59,392 nucleotides of DNA from Patescibacteria group bacterium (GCA_028699085.1 JAQVVF010000007.1:1-59392); one strand, 5' to 3'. Shown: positions 20,696 through 30,604, counted from the first letter of the stretch. Translations and numbers: made by a program. Notes: generated from the sequence alone by a model not told the origin.

Positions 20696-22336
20696 ATGCA
20701 AAAAAGATTATCAAAGAGAGCTAATGATTTGTTTGATGCCTTTAATGAAGCATCAATTTTAGCTAAGAAAAAGAGAGGATCATTGATAAAAGTTAATGAG
20801 GTGATTGGAACACTGTCTTTTTTTTATGAAAAAATTAGAACTGCAGTTGATTATCGAGAAGAACATTTATTAAGGAAGAGCGCTATTCTAAGAATTTTGA
20901 AAAGAAGATTTGTTGATAAAAATAAGGCCTGGAATATTGCTGATTCGTTAGTTCGAGAATTAATCAGGTCGAGGCATCTTAAAAATATGAGTGTGACTGA
21001 GGAGACTGTTTTTGCAATGAGCGGAATTTTGAATAAGTATATCTTTTTAAATAATCAAATTGCAAAAAGAGAATTGCCTAATTCTAAGAAAAAAATTGAA
21101 TGGTTGCTTTCTATTGCTGCTTGCGAAATTGATAATTTATTGAAGCCAAAAATTGTTGAGACAGCTCTGGTCAATTGCATGTATGATATGTTGGCAAAAA
21201 AGATTTCTTTGGAGCAACAAGGAATTAAAGAAGGCGAAAAAGATATTCAGGTTTATATTGCTATCCATCGAGCATTGATAAAATCGGATGATGATATTCT
21301 GTCATATCATTTGTTGCGATTGCATTTTCCTAATTGGTTTGAAAAGCCTTCTTATCAAACTATCGAAAAAATTGCAAATGATATTAATTTGATAAAAGAT
21401 GGAATCGATCGGCAGCTGCATCACAAAATGGCAAATAGGTTATATCAATTAGTTCGAAAATATGTTGCACCTTTTGTAATTCTAAAGAGTTTTATTGAAC
21501 AAAATCCAGAGAGTGCAAGAGAATTGTTTACAAATCCACCAGAGTCGTCAGTTGAATTTGATCCATTTCAGCCGCCAGATATTTTGTCTTTGGAGGATAA
21601 ATTGAGATCAGTATGCGCTGAAAAATATGCAGAATTTAAGAAAAAATTAAGGAGAAAGGCTGTGAGAGCAGTAATCTACATATTGCTAACAAAAATATTG
21701 CTGGCATTAGTAATTGAAGTGCCCTATGAATTAATATTCCTTTCTTTGGTTAATTATCAAGCATTCATAGTAAATATTCTTGTGCCGCCATTTTTAATAT
21801 TTTTAGTGGCTTTGTTAGTACGAGTGCCTGGAGAAAAAAATTCTGATAAAATTGTTTCTGGCATAAAGGAAATCGTTTATGATGATGAAAAAAGAAAAAT
21901 ATTTGTGAAAGAAAGAGTTTTATTAAGAAAGAGAAAGTTTATATTTAATTTTATTTTTTCCTTTTTATATTTATTAGTTTTTTCGATAACTTTTGGTTTT
22001 ATTATTTGGGCATTACATAGATTAGACTTTAATGTTGTTTCAGGTACTATCTTTGTTGTATTATTCAGTATTGTATGTTTTTTTGGTGTTTCTCTGCGTC
22101 AATCAGTGAGAGAACTAGTTTTGCAGACCGAGAAAGAAAATGTGATTACTTTTTTGTTTGATATATTTACTTTGCCAATTTTGAGATTTGGCAGATGGAT
22201 TTCTAATTCCTTTTCGAGAGTAAATGTTTTTATTTTTGTGATGGACTTTTTGATTGAGGCGCCGTTTCAATTAATGATTGAGATTATTGAAGATTGGATC
22301 GTATATATCAAAGAAAAAAGAGAAGAAATCTTGTAA
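20696..22336 (+). CDS. Uncharacterised membrane protein (546 aa)
   Basis: Long ORF; cytosolic N-terminal half, several TM segments in the C-terminal half. Confidence 0.8.
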   Translation: MQKRLSKRANDLFDAFNEASILAKKKRGSLIKVNEVIGTLSFFYEKIRTAVDYREEHLLRKSAILRILKRRFVDKNKAWNIADSLVRELIRSRHLKNMSVTEETVFAMSGILNKYIFLNNQIAKRELPNSKKKIEWLLSIAACEIDNLLKPKIVETALVNCMYDMLAKKISLEQQGIKEGEKDIQVYIAIHRALIKSDDDILSYHLLRLHFPNWFEKPSYQTIEKIANDINLIKDGIDRQLHHKMANRLYQLVRKYVAPFVILKSFIEQNPESARELFTNPPESSVEFDPFQPPDILSLEDKLRSVCAEKYAEFKKKLRRKAVRAVIYILLTKILLALVIEVPYELIFLSLVNYQAFIVNILVPPFLIFLVALLVRVPGEKNSDKIVSGIKEIVYDDEKRKIFVKERVLLRKRKFIFNFIFSFLYLLVFSITFGFIIWALHRLDFNVVSGTIFVVLFSIVCFFGVSLRQSVRELVLQTEKENVITFLFDIFTLPILRFGRWISNSFSRVNVFIFVMDFLIEAPFQLMIEIIEDWIVYIKEKREEIL

Positions 22337-22380
22337 AAAGGCAAAATTAAAAAGTAAAAAGTAAAAAGTAAAAAGTTACA
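22334..22380. repeat. Imperfect AAAAGTA heptamer array
   Basis: aaaaagtaaaaagtaaaaagtaaaaagtta. Confidence 0.7.
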
Positions 22381-22438
22381 AGGCAAAAATAAAAACACGC
22401 TTCTTGAATATCGGATATTGTTATGATATCTTTAGTTT

Positions 22439-23317
22439 ATGAAATATTTTAGAAAAATAAATTTTATAATCTTATTTATTGCTGTTTTTTGTTTGCTATC
22501 AGTTAGCTATTCTAATTTTGCATTGGCTGCGGAAGCGAGTTGTCAGGCACAAAAAATTGTTATTTTTGGTTGTGATGTTGGACAGATGTTGCATTTGAAT
22601 GCTGAGCAGTTGACATTACCGATTGTGATTATTTCTGGCTTAATTGATGGAATTAATCCATGCGCGATTGGATTAATAATCTTATTGTTAGGCTATTTAA
22701 TCATTTTTGTTCATCCAGAGGAAGAAGATAATGGCAAGAAATTTAAAGAAATTTTTAAAATTGGAGGTGTCTATATTGTTACTGTATTTTTGACTTATTT
22801 TTTGGTTGGAGTGTTTTTTTACAAATTTATCGATGTTTTAGTAACAACGCCTTATTTTGGTGATATTTCTTTGTATTTGAAGTATGTTTTAGCTTTTTTC
22901 ATAATTGTGGCAGGCCTTATTAATATCAAAGATTTTTGGTGGCATGGCAAAGGTTTTTCTTTGGAAGTTTCGCAAAAAAGAAGATGGATGTTGACGAAAT
23001 TTGTCGAAAAAGCGACAATTCCATCAACAATTATTTTAGGAATTTTAGTGACATTATTTGAAATGCCTTGTTCTTTGCCGTTGTATGTCGGCTCTGTTTC
23101 AATAATGCATGATAATTTAGGGATTGCAAGAATTATTTTTTATCTTTTACTTTATAATTTGTTATTTGTTCTGCCTTTAATTGCAATTTGGATTTTGGTT
23201 CTAGGAGGCAGAAAAATTGCAGTATTAAAAGAATGGCAGGAATCTAAATTAAAGACATTAAAATTAATAATGGGAATCGCACTTGTGATAATGGGTATCG
23301 TTCTTGTATTATTGTAA
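22439..23317 (+). CDS. CcdA/DsbD-like thiol-disulfide transmembrane protein
   Basis: Multi-TM with Cys in GLIDGINPCAIGLIILLLGYL and LFEMPCSLPLYVGS. Confidence 0.7.
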   Translation: MKYFRKINFIILFIAVFCLLSVSYSNFALAAEASCQAQKIVIFGCDVGQMLHLNAEQLTLPIVIISGLIDGINPCAIGLIILLLGYLIIFVHPEEEDNGKKFKEIFKIGGVYIVTVFLTYFLVGVFFYKFIDVLVTTPYFGDISLYLKYVLAFFIIVAGLINIKDFWWHGKGFSLEVSQKRRWMLTKFVEKATIPSTIILGILVTLFEMPCSLPLYVGSVSIMHDNLGIARIIFYLLLYNLLFVLPLIAIWILVLGGRKIAVLKEWQESKLKTLKLIMGIALVIMGIVLVLL

Positions 23318-23390
23318 AAATCAAAAAATTTTGTATTATATTATAAATAAAGAGTTGGATTAGTTAGATATTTGAAAATTAATATTAAAG

Positions 23391-24137
23391 ATGATACCTT
23401 ATTTCGTTTTAGAATATATAAATTTAGGACCAGTTAAAATATTTGTGTGGGGCTTATTTCAAGCCCTTGCTTTTTTATTGGCTTGGTTTGTGGCAAATCA
23501 TTTGGCAAAGGAAAGAAAAATTGACACAGATCATATTTTGAATTTAGTTTTATTAAGCCTTGTAGGTGGGTTTATCGGCGGAAGAATTTTTTATGTGATT
23601 CAATATTTTTCTGAATTTAAAAATTTTTGGGATATTTTTAAAGTATGGGAGGGAGGAATGGTTTTTTATGGAGGATTATTTTTAGCTTTTGTCTTTGATT
23701 TGATTTATATTTTAGAGAAAAAAATAAATTTTTGGAAAATTGTAGATATTATGTCTTTGGCGATGGCGTTTGGTTTATTTATTGGTAGAATTGGTTGTTT
23801 TTTGATTCATGATCATTTAGGAGTTGTGATGGAAAGGGCTTGGTTTTTTGGTATAAATATGGGAAATGGCGTTATCAGACATGAAACAGCGATGTACGAG
23901 TTACTATTATGTTTGTTATTTTTTATTATTTTTTGGTTATTAAGAAAAAGAATAAAAACTGATGGAATAATATTTGCGAGCTTTTTGATTTGGTATTCTT
24001 TTTTTAGATTTTTAATTATTGACATGTTTAGAAGCTTTGATGTAAGATACTATAACCTAACGATTTCTCAATGGTTGTCTATTTTGATTGGTATTATGGG
24101 ATTAATAATTTTATATAAATTAAAAACTAAAAAATAA
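23391..24137 (+). CDS. lgt: Prolipoprotein diacylglyceryl transferase
   Basis: GGFIGGRIFYVIQY, GGMVFYGGL, GRIGCFLIHDHLG. Confidence 0.85.
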   Translation: MIPYFVLEYINLGPVKIFVWGLFQALAFLLAWFVANHLAKERKIDTDHILNLVLLSLVGGFIGGRIFYVIQYFSEFKNFWDIFKVWEGGMVFYGGLFLAFVFDLIYILEKKINFWKIVDIMSLAMAFGLFIGRIGCFLIHDHLGVVMERAWFFGINMGNGVIRHETAMYELLLCLLFFIIFWLLRKRIKTDGIIFASFLIWYSFFRFLIIDMFRSFDVRYYNLTISQWLSILIGIMGLIILYKLKTKK

Positions 24138-24147
24138 TAATAATTTT

Positions 24148-24831
24148 ATGACAGAAGAAAGATCAGGAAAATTTAATGCAATGTTTTTGCCTTTAGCGAT
24201 TGTCATTGCTGGAGCTATAATTGCAGGCGCAATAATTTTTAGCAATAAAGGTACTGATGTCGGTAATGAAATTAAGGGTGAGGCAAAACAAGCGGTCAAT
24301 ACAAATGAAGAAGCAGTTGCTGATGTTAGCGCGGATGATGATCCGATAAAAGGTGATAAAAATGCTAAGGTAACGATCATTGAATTTTCAGATTTTGAAT
24401 GTCCTTTTTGTGAAAAAGCTGAGCCAACGCTGAAAAAGATCATGGATAAATATGCAGGTAAAGTAAAATTAGTATATCGAGATTTTCCGTTGACTTTTCA
24501 TAAAAGCGCTCAAAAGGCATCAGAAGCATCACAGTGTGCAAATGATCAAGGTAAATATTGGGAATATCATGACAAGCTTTATGCAAACCAAAAAGCTTTA
24601 GCAGTTGCTGATTTAAAAAAATATGCTGTTGATTTAGGTTTAGACATCGCAAAATTTAACGAATGTTTAGATAACAACAAATTTGCTGATGAAGTTAAAA
24701 AAGATTTGGCGGATGGAGAAGCTGCGGGAGTTGATGGTACGCCAGCTTTCTTTATCAACGGCAGAAAAATAGTTGGAGCACAGCCTTACGAATCTTTTGA
24801 GAAGATAATTGAAGAAGAACTAAAAAAATAA
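24148..24831 (+). CDS. DsbA-family thioredoxin-fold protein, membrane anchored
   Basis: N-terminal TM; IIEFSDFECPFCEKAEPTLKKI ... YRDFPL ... VDGTPAFFINGRKIVGAQPYE. Confidence 0.9.
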   Translation: MTEERSGKFNAMFLPLAIVIAGAIIAGAIIFSNKGTDVGNEIKGEAKQAVNTNEEAVADVSADDDPIKGDKNAKVTIIEFSDFECPFCEKAEPTLKKIMDKYAGKVKLVYRDFPLTFHKSAQKASEASQCANDQGKYWEYHDKLYANQKALAVADLKKYAVDLGLDIAKFNECLDNNKFADEVKKDLADGEAAGVDGTPAFFINGRKIVGAQPYESFEKIIEEELKK

Positions 24832-24851
24832 TAGACATACAATATTTTGAT

Positions 24852-24882
24852 AAAAATCCACATAAAAGTGGATTTTTAGTTT
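24852..24882 (+). terminator. Rho-independent terminator
   Basis: aaaatccac-ataaaa-gtggatttttagttttt. Confidence 0.75.
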
Positions 24883-24934
24883 TTAATAATTGTGTTATAC
24901 TAAATAAGATTTACAATTAATAATAAAAATAAAA

Positions 24935-26731
24935 ATGAAAAAAATCTATTTTGGTTTAGTTTTTTTGGCAATTATTTTTTTGCCGGCATTTGTTTTGGCA
25001 GCACCTTATGCTTATATCCCTAATGCTGTTAGTAATACTGTATCAGTAATTAATGTTGCTACTTCGCAAGTTATACAGACTATAATTGCAGGGAACGCTC
25101 CCAATGGAACTGCAATTAGTCCTGATGGCAGTAAAGTTTATATCAGCAATGCTAGTAGTGATAATGTATCAGTATTTGATGTTGCGACTAATGTAAAAAT
25201 TACAGATATAAGCGTTGGTGATTCGCCAAATTTTATGGCTTGTAATAATGCAGGGACTCGTTTATATGTTAGTAATAGTGGCACTAGTAATGATGTCTAT
25301 TCTATAAATATCGCTAATAATACAGTAGTTAACTCTTTTTCTATTGGAGGCGGAGATCCTGTTGGAATAGCAATTTCTTCTGATGATAGTAAAGCATATA
25401 TTGCTGATACAGATAATAATCGAGTTGCAATAATTAATTTAGTAAACGATGTTAATACGGTAACAAATTATATAGCAGTACAAGAAGAACCAGCTGGTGT
25501 AATAATAAATCCAGCTGGAAATAAGGTTTATGTTGCTAATACTTTTGATGCTGATTATGGTTCAGTATCAGTAATTGATGTTGCAACAGATACAGTATCA
25601 GCAACTATTCCAGTAGGTAGAAATCCAATTTCAATGACAACTTCGAAAGACGGAACGCAACTTTTTGTCGTTAATGCTATCTCGGGATCAATATCGGTGA
25701 TTGATACAAATACGAATCAGGTAACAAATACTTTTCTGACTTCAGGTACTCCGCTTGGAATAGATCTAAACTCATCAGGGACAAAGCTATTAGTAGTGGA
25801 TAGTTATTCAGACGCTGTTTTAGAGATTGATTCTTCTACAGGAGCATATTTAAATTCTATTCCAGTAGGAAATTTTCCAGCTACTCCTGGTAATTTTGTA
25901 ACTCCAACTAGTTTAATTGATGTCGATAGTAGCAGTCTAGTTTTTTCTAACACTAGAATCGGTAAAGAATCAGCTATTCAGAATTTAACAGTTGCTAATT
26001 ATGGAAGAATTCCTTTGAATGTATCTTCAGCAAGTCTGAGTGGCAGTAATAGTTTAAATTTTATAATTAAGTCTAATAATTGTACTAATTTGACCTATTT
26101 TTCTTCTTGTACAATTGGAATATCATTCAAGCCCAAAAAGACTAAAGGGGCTAAAACTGCTTCTTTAACGATTGTTTCTGATAGTTTTGATAATCCATCA
26201 ACTACAGTTTCGCTATCTGGCAATGCTGTTTATGCTAAAAAATTTGTGACCAAAAATGAGAAAACGAAAGAAGTCTTAATTAAAAAGAAAAAAACTACTT
26301 ATTATACTAATGATTTAAATTTTTCTTTGAATAGCTATCCTAAGAAGTTAAAAAAGAAAAAATATTATTTAAATTTTGAAAAGAAAACAGCTTATCCGTT
26401 AAATTATATCAGTGCAAAAACAAAAGCGTTGAAAAAATATTTTATTTTAATTTCAAATTTTAAGAAGTATAGTGGAAAAATGTACAGTGTTAAAATGACT
26501 TTTAAGTATACACAAAAGCAGTTTAAAAATTTGAAAAAACGCAATAAGTCGGCAAAAGAAAAAGATCTTAAATTGCAATTTAGAACTAAAGATAATTTAG
26601 AATGGAGAGATTTGTCTGATAATTGGAAAGATATTGCGATTACTCATAATACAAAGAAGAATACTTTTAAAGTAAAATATTTTTCTAAATTTGAGGAAAG
26701 CAAATATTATTTTGGAATTGGATTAAAATAG
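24935..26731 (+). CDS. Secreted YVTN beta-propeller protein + choice-of-anchor-D-like Ig domain + shared CTD (family member 2)
   Basis: Repeats VSVINVATSQVIQTIIAGNAPNGTAISPDGSKVYISN; Cys-paired NNCTNLTYFSSCTIGISFKP; CTD ending YYFGIGLK. Confidence 0.88.
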   Translation: MKKIYFGLVFLAIIFLPAFVLAAPYAYIPNAVSNTVSVINVATSQVIQTIIAGNAPNGTAISPDGSKVYISNASSDNVSVFDVATNVKITDISVGDSPNFMACNNAGTRLYVSNSGTSNDVYSINIANNTVVNSFSIGGGDPVGIAISSDDSKAYIADTDNNRVAIINLVNDVNTVTNYIAVQEEPAGVIINPAGNKVYVANTFDADYGSVSVIDVATDTVSATIPVGRNPISMTTSKDGTQLFVVNAISGSISVIDTNTNQVTNTFLTSGTPLGIDLNSSGTKLLVVDSYSDAVLEIDSSTGAYLNSIPVGNFPATPGNFVTPTSLIDVDSSSLVFSNTRIGKESAIQNLTVANYGRIPLNVSSASLSGSNSLNFIIKSNNCTNLTYFSSCTIGISFKPKKTKGAKTASLTIVSDSFDNPSTTVSLSGNAVYAKKFVTKNEKTKEVLIKKKKTTYYTNDLNFSLNSYPKKLKKKKYYLNFEKKTAYPLNYISAKTKALKKYFILISNFKKYSGKMYSVKMTFKYTQKQFKNLKKRNKSAKEKDLKLQFRTKDNLEWRDLSDNWKDIAITHNTKKNTFKVKYFSKFEESKYYFGIGLK

Positions 26732-26744
26732 AAGTACATATTTA

Positions 26745-27029
26745 ATGAAAAAATTTTGGCGTTGCAAAATTTGTGGCGATTTGCATTGGGGCGTATCTTT
26801 TCCTAGTCCTTGTCCGACATGTGGTTTCAAGAATTCTTATTATGAAGTAAAAAAAGTAAGAGTTTGGTATTTATTTTTCAAAATAACAGGAAAGAAATTT
26901 TGGCGATGTTTTGTGTGCAACGACTTGCATTTTGGAAAACATGGACCAAGTCTTTGTCCAACATGCAAACATAAGGAAGCTTATGTAGAAATTAGTGAAA
27001 AAGAATTTAAAACTATTTTAGATTTATAA
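26745..27029 (+). CDS. Tandem rubredoxin-like protein
   Basis: FWRCKICGDLHWGVSFPSPCPTCG and FWRCFVCNDLHFGKHGPSLCPTC. Confidence 0.8.
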   Translation: MKKFWRCKICGDLHWGVSFPSPCPTCGFKNSYYEVKKVRVWYLFFKITGKKFWRCFVCNDLHFGKHGPSLCPTCKHKEAYVEISEKEFKTILDL

Positions 27030-27031
27030 TT

Positions 27032-27310
27032 ATGAAAGAAATTATCATGTACCATGGTCAAGAATGCCCTCATTGTGAAATAATGCGTCCATTGGCAGAT
27101 AAGGCTGGACAAGAATTAGAGATAAAAATTGTTAAAAAAGAAGTTTGGCATAATGAAAAAAATGCTGAAGAGATGAGACAAAAGGCTGATGATATAAAAA
27201 AGTCTTGTGGAGGCGAATTAGGTGTTCCAGTTTTTTTTAATTCTGAAAATAATGAAATTTTATGCGGAGAAACAAGTTTTGATAATCTAAAAAAATGGCT
27301 GAAGAAATAA
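27032..27310 (+). CDS. Glutaredoxin/thioredoxin-like protein with CPHC motif
   Basis: MYHGQECPHCEIMRPLADKA ... LGVPVFFNSENNEILCGET. Confidence 0.8.
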   Translation: MKEIIMYHGQECPHCEIMRPLADKAGQELEIKIVKKEVWHNEKNAEEMRQKADDIKKSCGGELGVPVFFNSENNEILCGETSFDNLKKWLKK

Positions 27311-27570
27311 TAAATTTAATTAGGATTTGGGAAGAATTTGCAAGCAAACAAACAGATTTTAAATTAAATCCTGATAAATCGAAAGTTGAAGGTATCGCAA
27401 AAGGTGTTTTGGAAAATGAAAAAAATCATGGTTTAAAATATTGTCCTTGTCGAATGAGAGCTGCAAAAAAAGACGAAGATCTAAAAATTGTTTGTCCTTG
27501 TTATTTTAAGATTCAAAATACTTGGAAAGAAAAAGGTGAATGTTGGTGTGGATTATTTATTAAAAAATAA
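27295..27570 (+). CDS. Ferredoxin-thioredoxin reductase catalytic-domain-like protein
   Basis: YCPCRMRAAKKDEDLKIVCPCYFKIQNTWKEKGECWCGLF (CPC...CPC...CWC pattern); overlaps the upstream gene by 16 nt. Confidence 0.85.
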   Translation: MAEEIINLIRIWEEFASKQTDFKLNPDKSKVEGIAKGVLENEKNHGLKYCPCRMRAAKKDEDLKIVCPCYFKIQNTWKEKGECWCGLFIKK

Positions 27571-27579
27571 TTTGAGATA

Positions 27580-29331
27580 ATGAAAAAAATATTATTAATT
27601 TTTTTGTGGTCTGTTTTGTTTATTTTTCCGTCATACGTTTTAGCGAGACCTTATGCTTATGTTACAAATGCTGATGATGATAGCGTCTCAGTAATTGATA
27701 CAGCAACAAGAAATGTAATAAAGACAATTAGCGTTGGCAATTTTCCTTTGGGCGTAGCAGTAAGTCCTGATCGTACAAAAGTTTATGTTGGCAATTATAA
27801 TGGTAATAGCGTTTCTATAATTGATGTGGCTAGTTTAACAGTAACGAAAACAATTTCTTTTAGTGGTGATGTTTATGGTATAGTCTTTAATCCAACAGGT
27901 ACTAAAGCTTATGTTTCTTATGGTATGTTGCCAGGCTATGTTGGGATTATAAATGTGGCAACAGATACATATGAGTCATCGATAGTTGTTGGAAATTCGC
28001 CAGCAGGATTAGCAATCAATCCATTAGGAACAAAATTGTACGTTGCTAATTTTAATGGAGGTGATATTTCGGTTATAGATTTGAATTCTAATAGCGTAAT
28101 AAAAACGATAAGTAGTGTAGGAAATTTTCTTCATGATGCAGTGATTAATTCGGCAGGAACAAGATTATATGTTGCATCATTTGATGTATCGAGCAATGGA
28201 TCAGTCGCTGTAATTGATATTGCCAATGATGTATATCTTACATCGATAAGTATGGGAGCTGGCACTGATACAACTGGATTGGCTTTAAATCCAACAGGTA
28301 GCTTACTGTATGCAACTAATATTTTAACTGATGAAGTCAAGGTCGTAAATACGACAGATAATTCGATAATTGGCTCTGTCACTGTTGGCGATGCTCCTTG
28401 GGGAATTTCATCGAATCATTTAGGAACAAGAGTTTATGTTGCAAATCAAAATTCTAATAATATATCAGTAATTGATGCATTAACAAATACAGTCATTGAT
28501 ACAATAGCAGTAGGAACATTTCCTTATGCTGCAGGGACTTTTGTAGAACAGCAACCAATTGTTTCTGTTTCTGATTCTAATTTAAATTTTGCTAGAACAT
28601 TAGCAAGTGATGAAAGTACAAAAAATGTTACAATTTCAAACCTTGGAACAGTAAATTTGAATATAAATCAAATGTCTTTAAATAGTGATGAATTTATTTT
28701 GGGAAATGATAATTGTTCAAACAAAACAATAATACCACAAGGAAATTGCACTTTTGATGTTATTTTTAGGCCGCAAACTTCAGGTTCTAAAACTGCAAAT
28801 ATAACGATAACTTCCAATGATCCTGAACATGTTACTACAGTGGTAAGTTTGAGTGGTACTAGTATCTATGCGGATCGTTTTGTAACTAGGCGACCAAAAT
28901 CTAAGCAAGTGCTTATTGAGAAAAACAAAAATCTTTACGCGAAAAATTTAACTTTGAAATTTACAAGATATCCAAAAAAATTAAAAAAAATAAAATATTA
29001 TTTGGAAGCGAGAAAATATAAAAAATATTTAAATTCAGCTCAATCACCAGAGATATTTTTGAAAAAATATATTAAACTAAAAAATAATTTCTATAATTAT
29101 ATTGGTAAAAATTATAAGATTAAGTTTAAATTTAAGTACAGCCAGAAAGAATTTAAAGCTTTGAAGAAAAAAAATAGTCTTGCTAAGGAAAAAAATTTGA
29201 TATTAAAATATTATGATGGTTCAAAGTGGAAAAATTTAAAGGCAGAATTATCTACAAAAAATAATACTTTAATTAAATACTATACAAAATTAGATAATAT
29301 TAATTATTATTTTGGTATAGGTATTAAATAA
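27580..29331 (+). CDS. Secreted YVTN beta-propeller protein + choice-of-anchor-D-like domain + shared CTD (family member 3)
   Basis: Repeats SVSVIDTATRNVIKTISVGNFPLGVAVSPDRTKVYVGN; DNCSNKTIIPQGNCTFDVIFRP; CTD ending YYFGIGIK. Confidence 0.88.
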   Translation: MKKILLIFLWSVLFIFPSYVLARPYAYVTNADDDSVSVIDTATRNVIKTISVGNFPLGVAVSPDRTKVYVGNYNGNSVSIIDVASLTVTKTISFSGDVYGIVFNPTGTKAYVSYGMLPGYVGIINVATDTYESSIVVGNSPAGLAINPLGTKLYVANFNGGDISVIDLNSNSVIKTISSVGNFLHDAVINSAGTRLYVASFDVSSNGSVAVIDIANDVYLTSISMGAGTDTTGLALNPTGSLLYATNILTDEVKVVNTTDNSIIGSVTVGDAPWGISSNHLGTRVYVANQNSNNISVIDALTNTVIDTIAVGTFPYAAGTFVEQQPIVSVSDSNLNFARTLASDESTKNVTISNLGTVNLNINQMSLNSDEFILGNDNCSNKTIIPQGNCTFDVIFRPQTSGSKTANITITSNDPEHVTTVVSLSGTSIYADRFVTRRPKSKQVLIEKNKNLYAKNLTLKFTRYPKKLKKIKYYLEARKYKKYLNSAQSPEIFLKKYIKLKNNFYNYIGKNYKIKFKFKYSQKEFKALKKKNSLAKEKNLILKYYDGSKWKNLKAELSTKNNTLIKYYTKLDNINYYFGIGIK

Positions 29332-29336
29332 AATTT

Positions 29337-29642
29337 ATGTCTGAAGGTGCGATTGGAATGAGTCCAGAAAAAGCAAAAGCAATTAAAGCTGCAGAAAGAG
29401 AAACTATTTTTGTAGATGTTGTTGAAAATTCTGGATTGTCGGAATCTAAAAAAGCTTTGATAAATAAAAAATTAGCAGAAGTAGCTAGAAATGATTTTTC
29501 TTTTGGTGCGACAAAATTATTTTTAGATTGGTTATTATTAGAAAAAAATAGAACTAATAATGATTTAGAAGCAAAGAAAATGAATAGTTTATATATTGAA
29601 TTAAGAGAGGAATTGAGAGATTTGCGTTCAGAAAATAATTAA
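29337..29642 (+). CDS. Hypothetical protein (101 aa)
   Basis: Co-directional ORF tightly packed between neighbours. Confidence 0.6.
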   Translation: MSEGAIGMSPEKAKAIKAAERETIFVDVVENSGLSESKKALINKKLAEVARNDFSFGATKLFLDWLLLEKNRTNNDLEAKKMNSLYIELREELRDLRSENN

Positions 29643-29648
29643 AAAAAT

Positions 29649-30560
29649 ATGGTATATGATTTAATTATTGTTGGCGGAGGGCCAGCAGCTTTGTCAGCGG
29701 CAATTTATTCATCTAGAAAAGAGTTGAAAACTTTGGTTTTGTGCAAGAAAATAGGTGGACAAGTTAGTGAAGCATGGGAGGTAGAAAATTATTTAGGATT
29801 AGGAAAGATAAAAGGAACTGATTTTGTTAGAAAAATGCAAGAACATGTTAGAATGTTCAAAAATATTGAAATTAAGGAGGATGCGATGGTAAATAAAATT
29901 GATAAAGAAGAAAAAGAATTTAAAGTATCAACAAACTCAGAATCTTTTATAAGTAAAACTGTTTTGATCGCATCAGGCAGTAAGCCAAAAAGACTAGGAG
30001 TTAAAGACGAAGGAAAATTTACTGGCAAGGGAGTATCATATTGTGCAACTTGTGATGCGCCTATGTTTAAAGATAAAGAAGTAATCGTTGTAGGTGGAGG
30101 TAATTCAGCTTTAGATGCTGCATTAGAGCTGTCAGTGATTGCAAAATTTGTTTATGTTTTGGATATCAGTAAAGAATTCATTGCTGACAAATTTCTGGTT
30201 GAAAAAGTTTTGATTAATAAAAACGTAAAGGCGATTCATAATGCAAAAATTGTTGAATTTATTGGCGATGAAAAAGGTTTTATAAAAGGAATAATTTATG
30301 AAAACTTGGGAGATAATAAAAAAAATAATTTGATTGTTCAAGGAGTTTTTGTGGAGATTGGTTCAATGCCAGCTTTAGTAAAAGAGGCAATAAAACTGAA
30401 TGAAAAAAGTGAGATTGTTGTTGATAATAATAATATGACAACAGAACCTGGCATTTTTGCAGCTGGTGATGTTACGAATACAAAATATAAACAAATTGCT
30501 GTTTCAGTTGGGGAAGGAGCAAAAGCAGCATTAGCGATTTATGAATATCTGAATAGTTAA
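29649..30560 (+). CDS. Thioredoxin-reductase-like flavoprotein
   Basis: IIVGGGPAALSAAIYSSRK, CATCDAPMF, VVGGGNSALDAALEL, GIFAAGDVTNTKYKQ. Confidence 0.9.
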   Translation: MVYDLIIVGGGPAALSAAIYSSRKELKTLVLCKKIGGQVSEAWEVENYLGLGKIKGTDFVRKMQEHVRMFKNIEIKEDAMVNKIDKEEKEFKVSTNSESFISKTVLIASGSKPKRLGVKDEGKFTGKGVSYCATCDAPMFKDKEVIVVGGGNSALDAALELSVIAKFVYVLDISKEFIADKFLVEKVLINKNVKAIHNAKIVEFIGDEKGFIKGIIYENLGDNKKNNLIVQGVFVEIGSMPALVKEAIKLNEKSEIVVDNNNMTTEPGIFAAGDVTNTKYKQIAVSVGEGAKAALAIYEYLNS

Positions 30561-30581
30561 ATTTTTTTAAAAAATAATTAA

Positions 30582-30604
30582 TGAAGCAATGGCTTCTTTT
30601 TTTG
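30582..30604 (+). terminator. Rho-independent terminator
   Basis: gaagc-aatg-gcttcttttttt. Confidence 0.7.
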
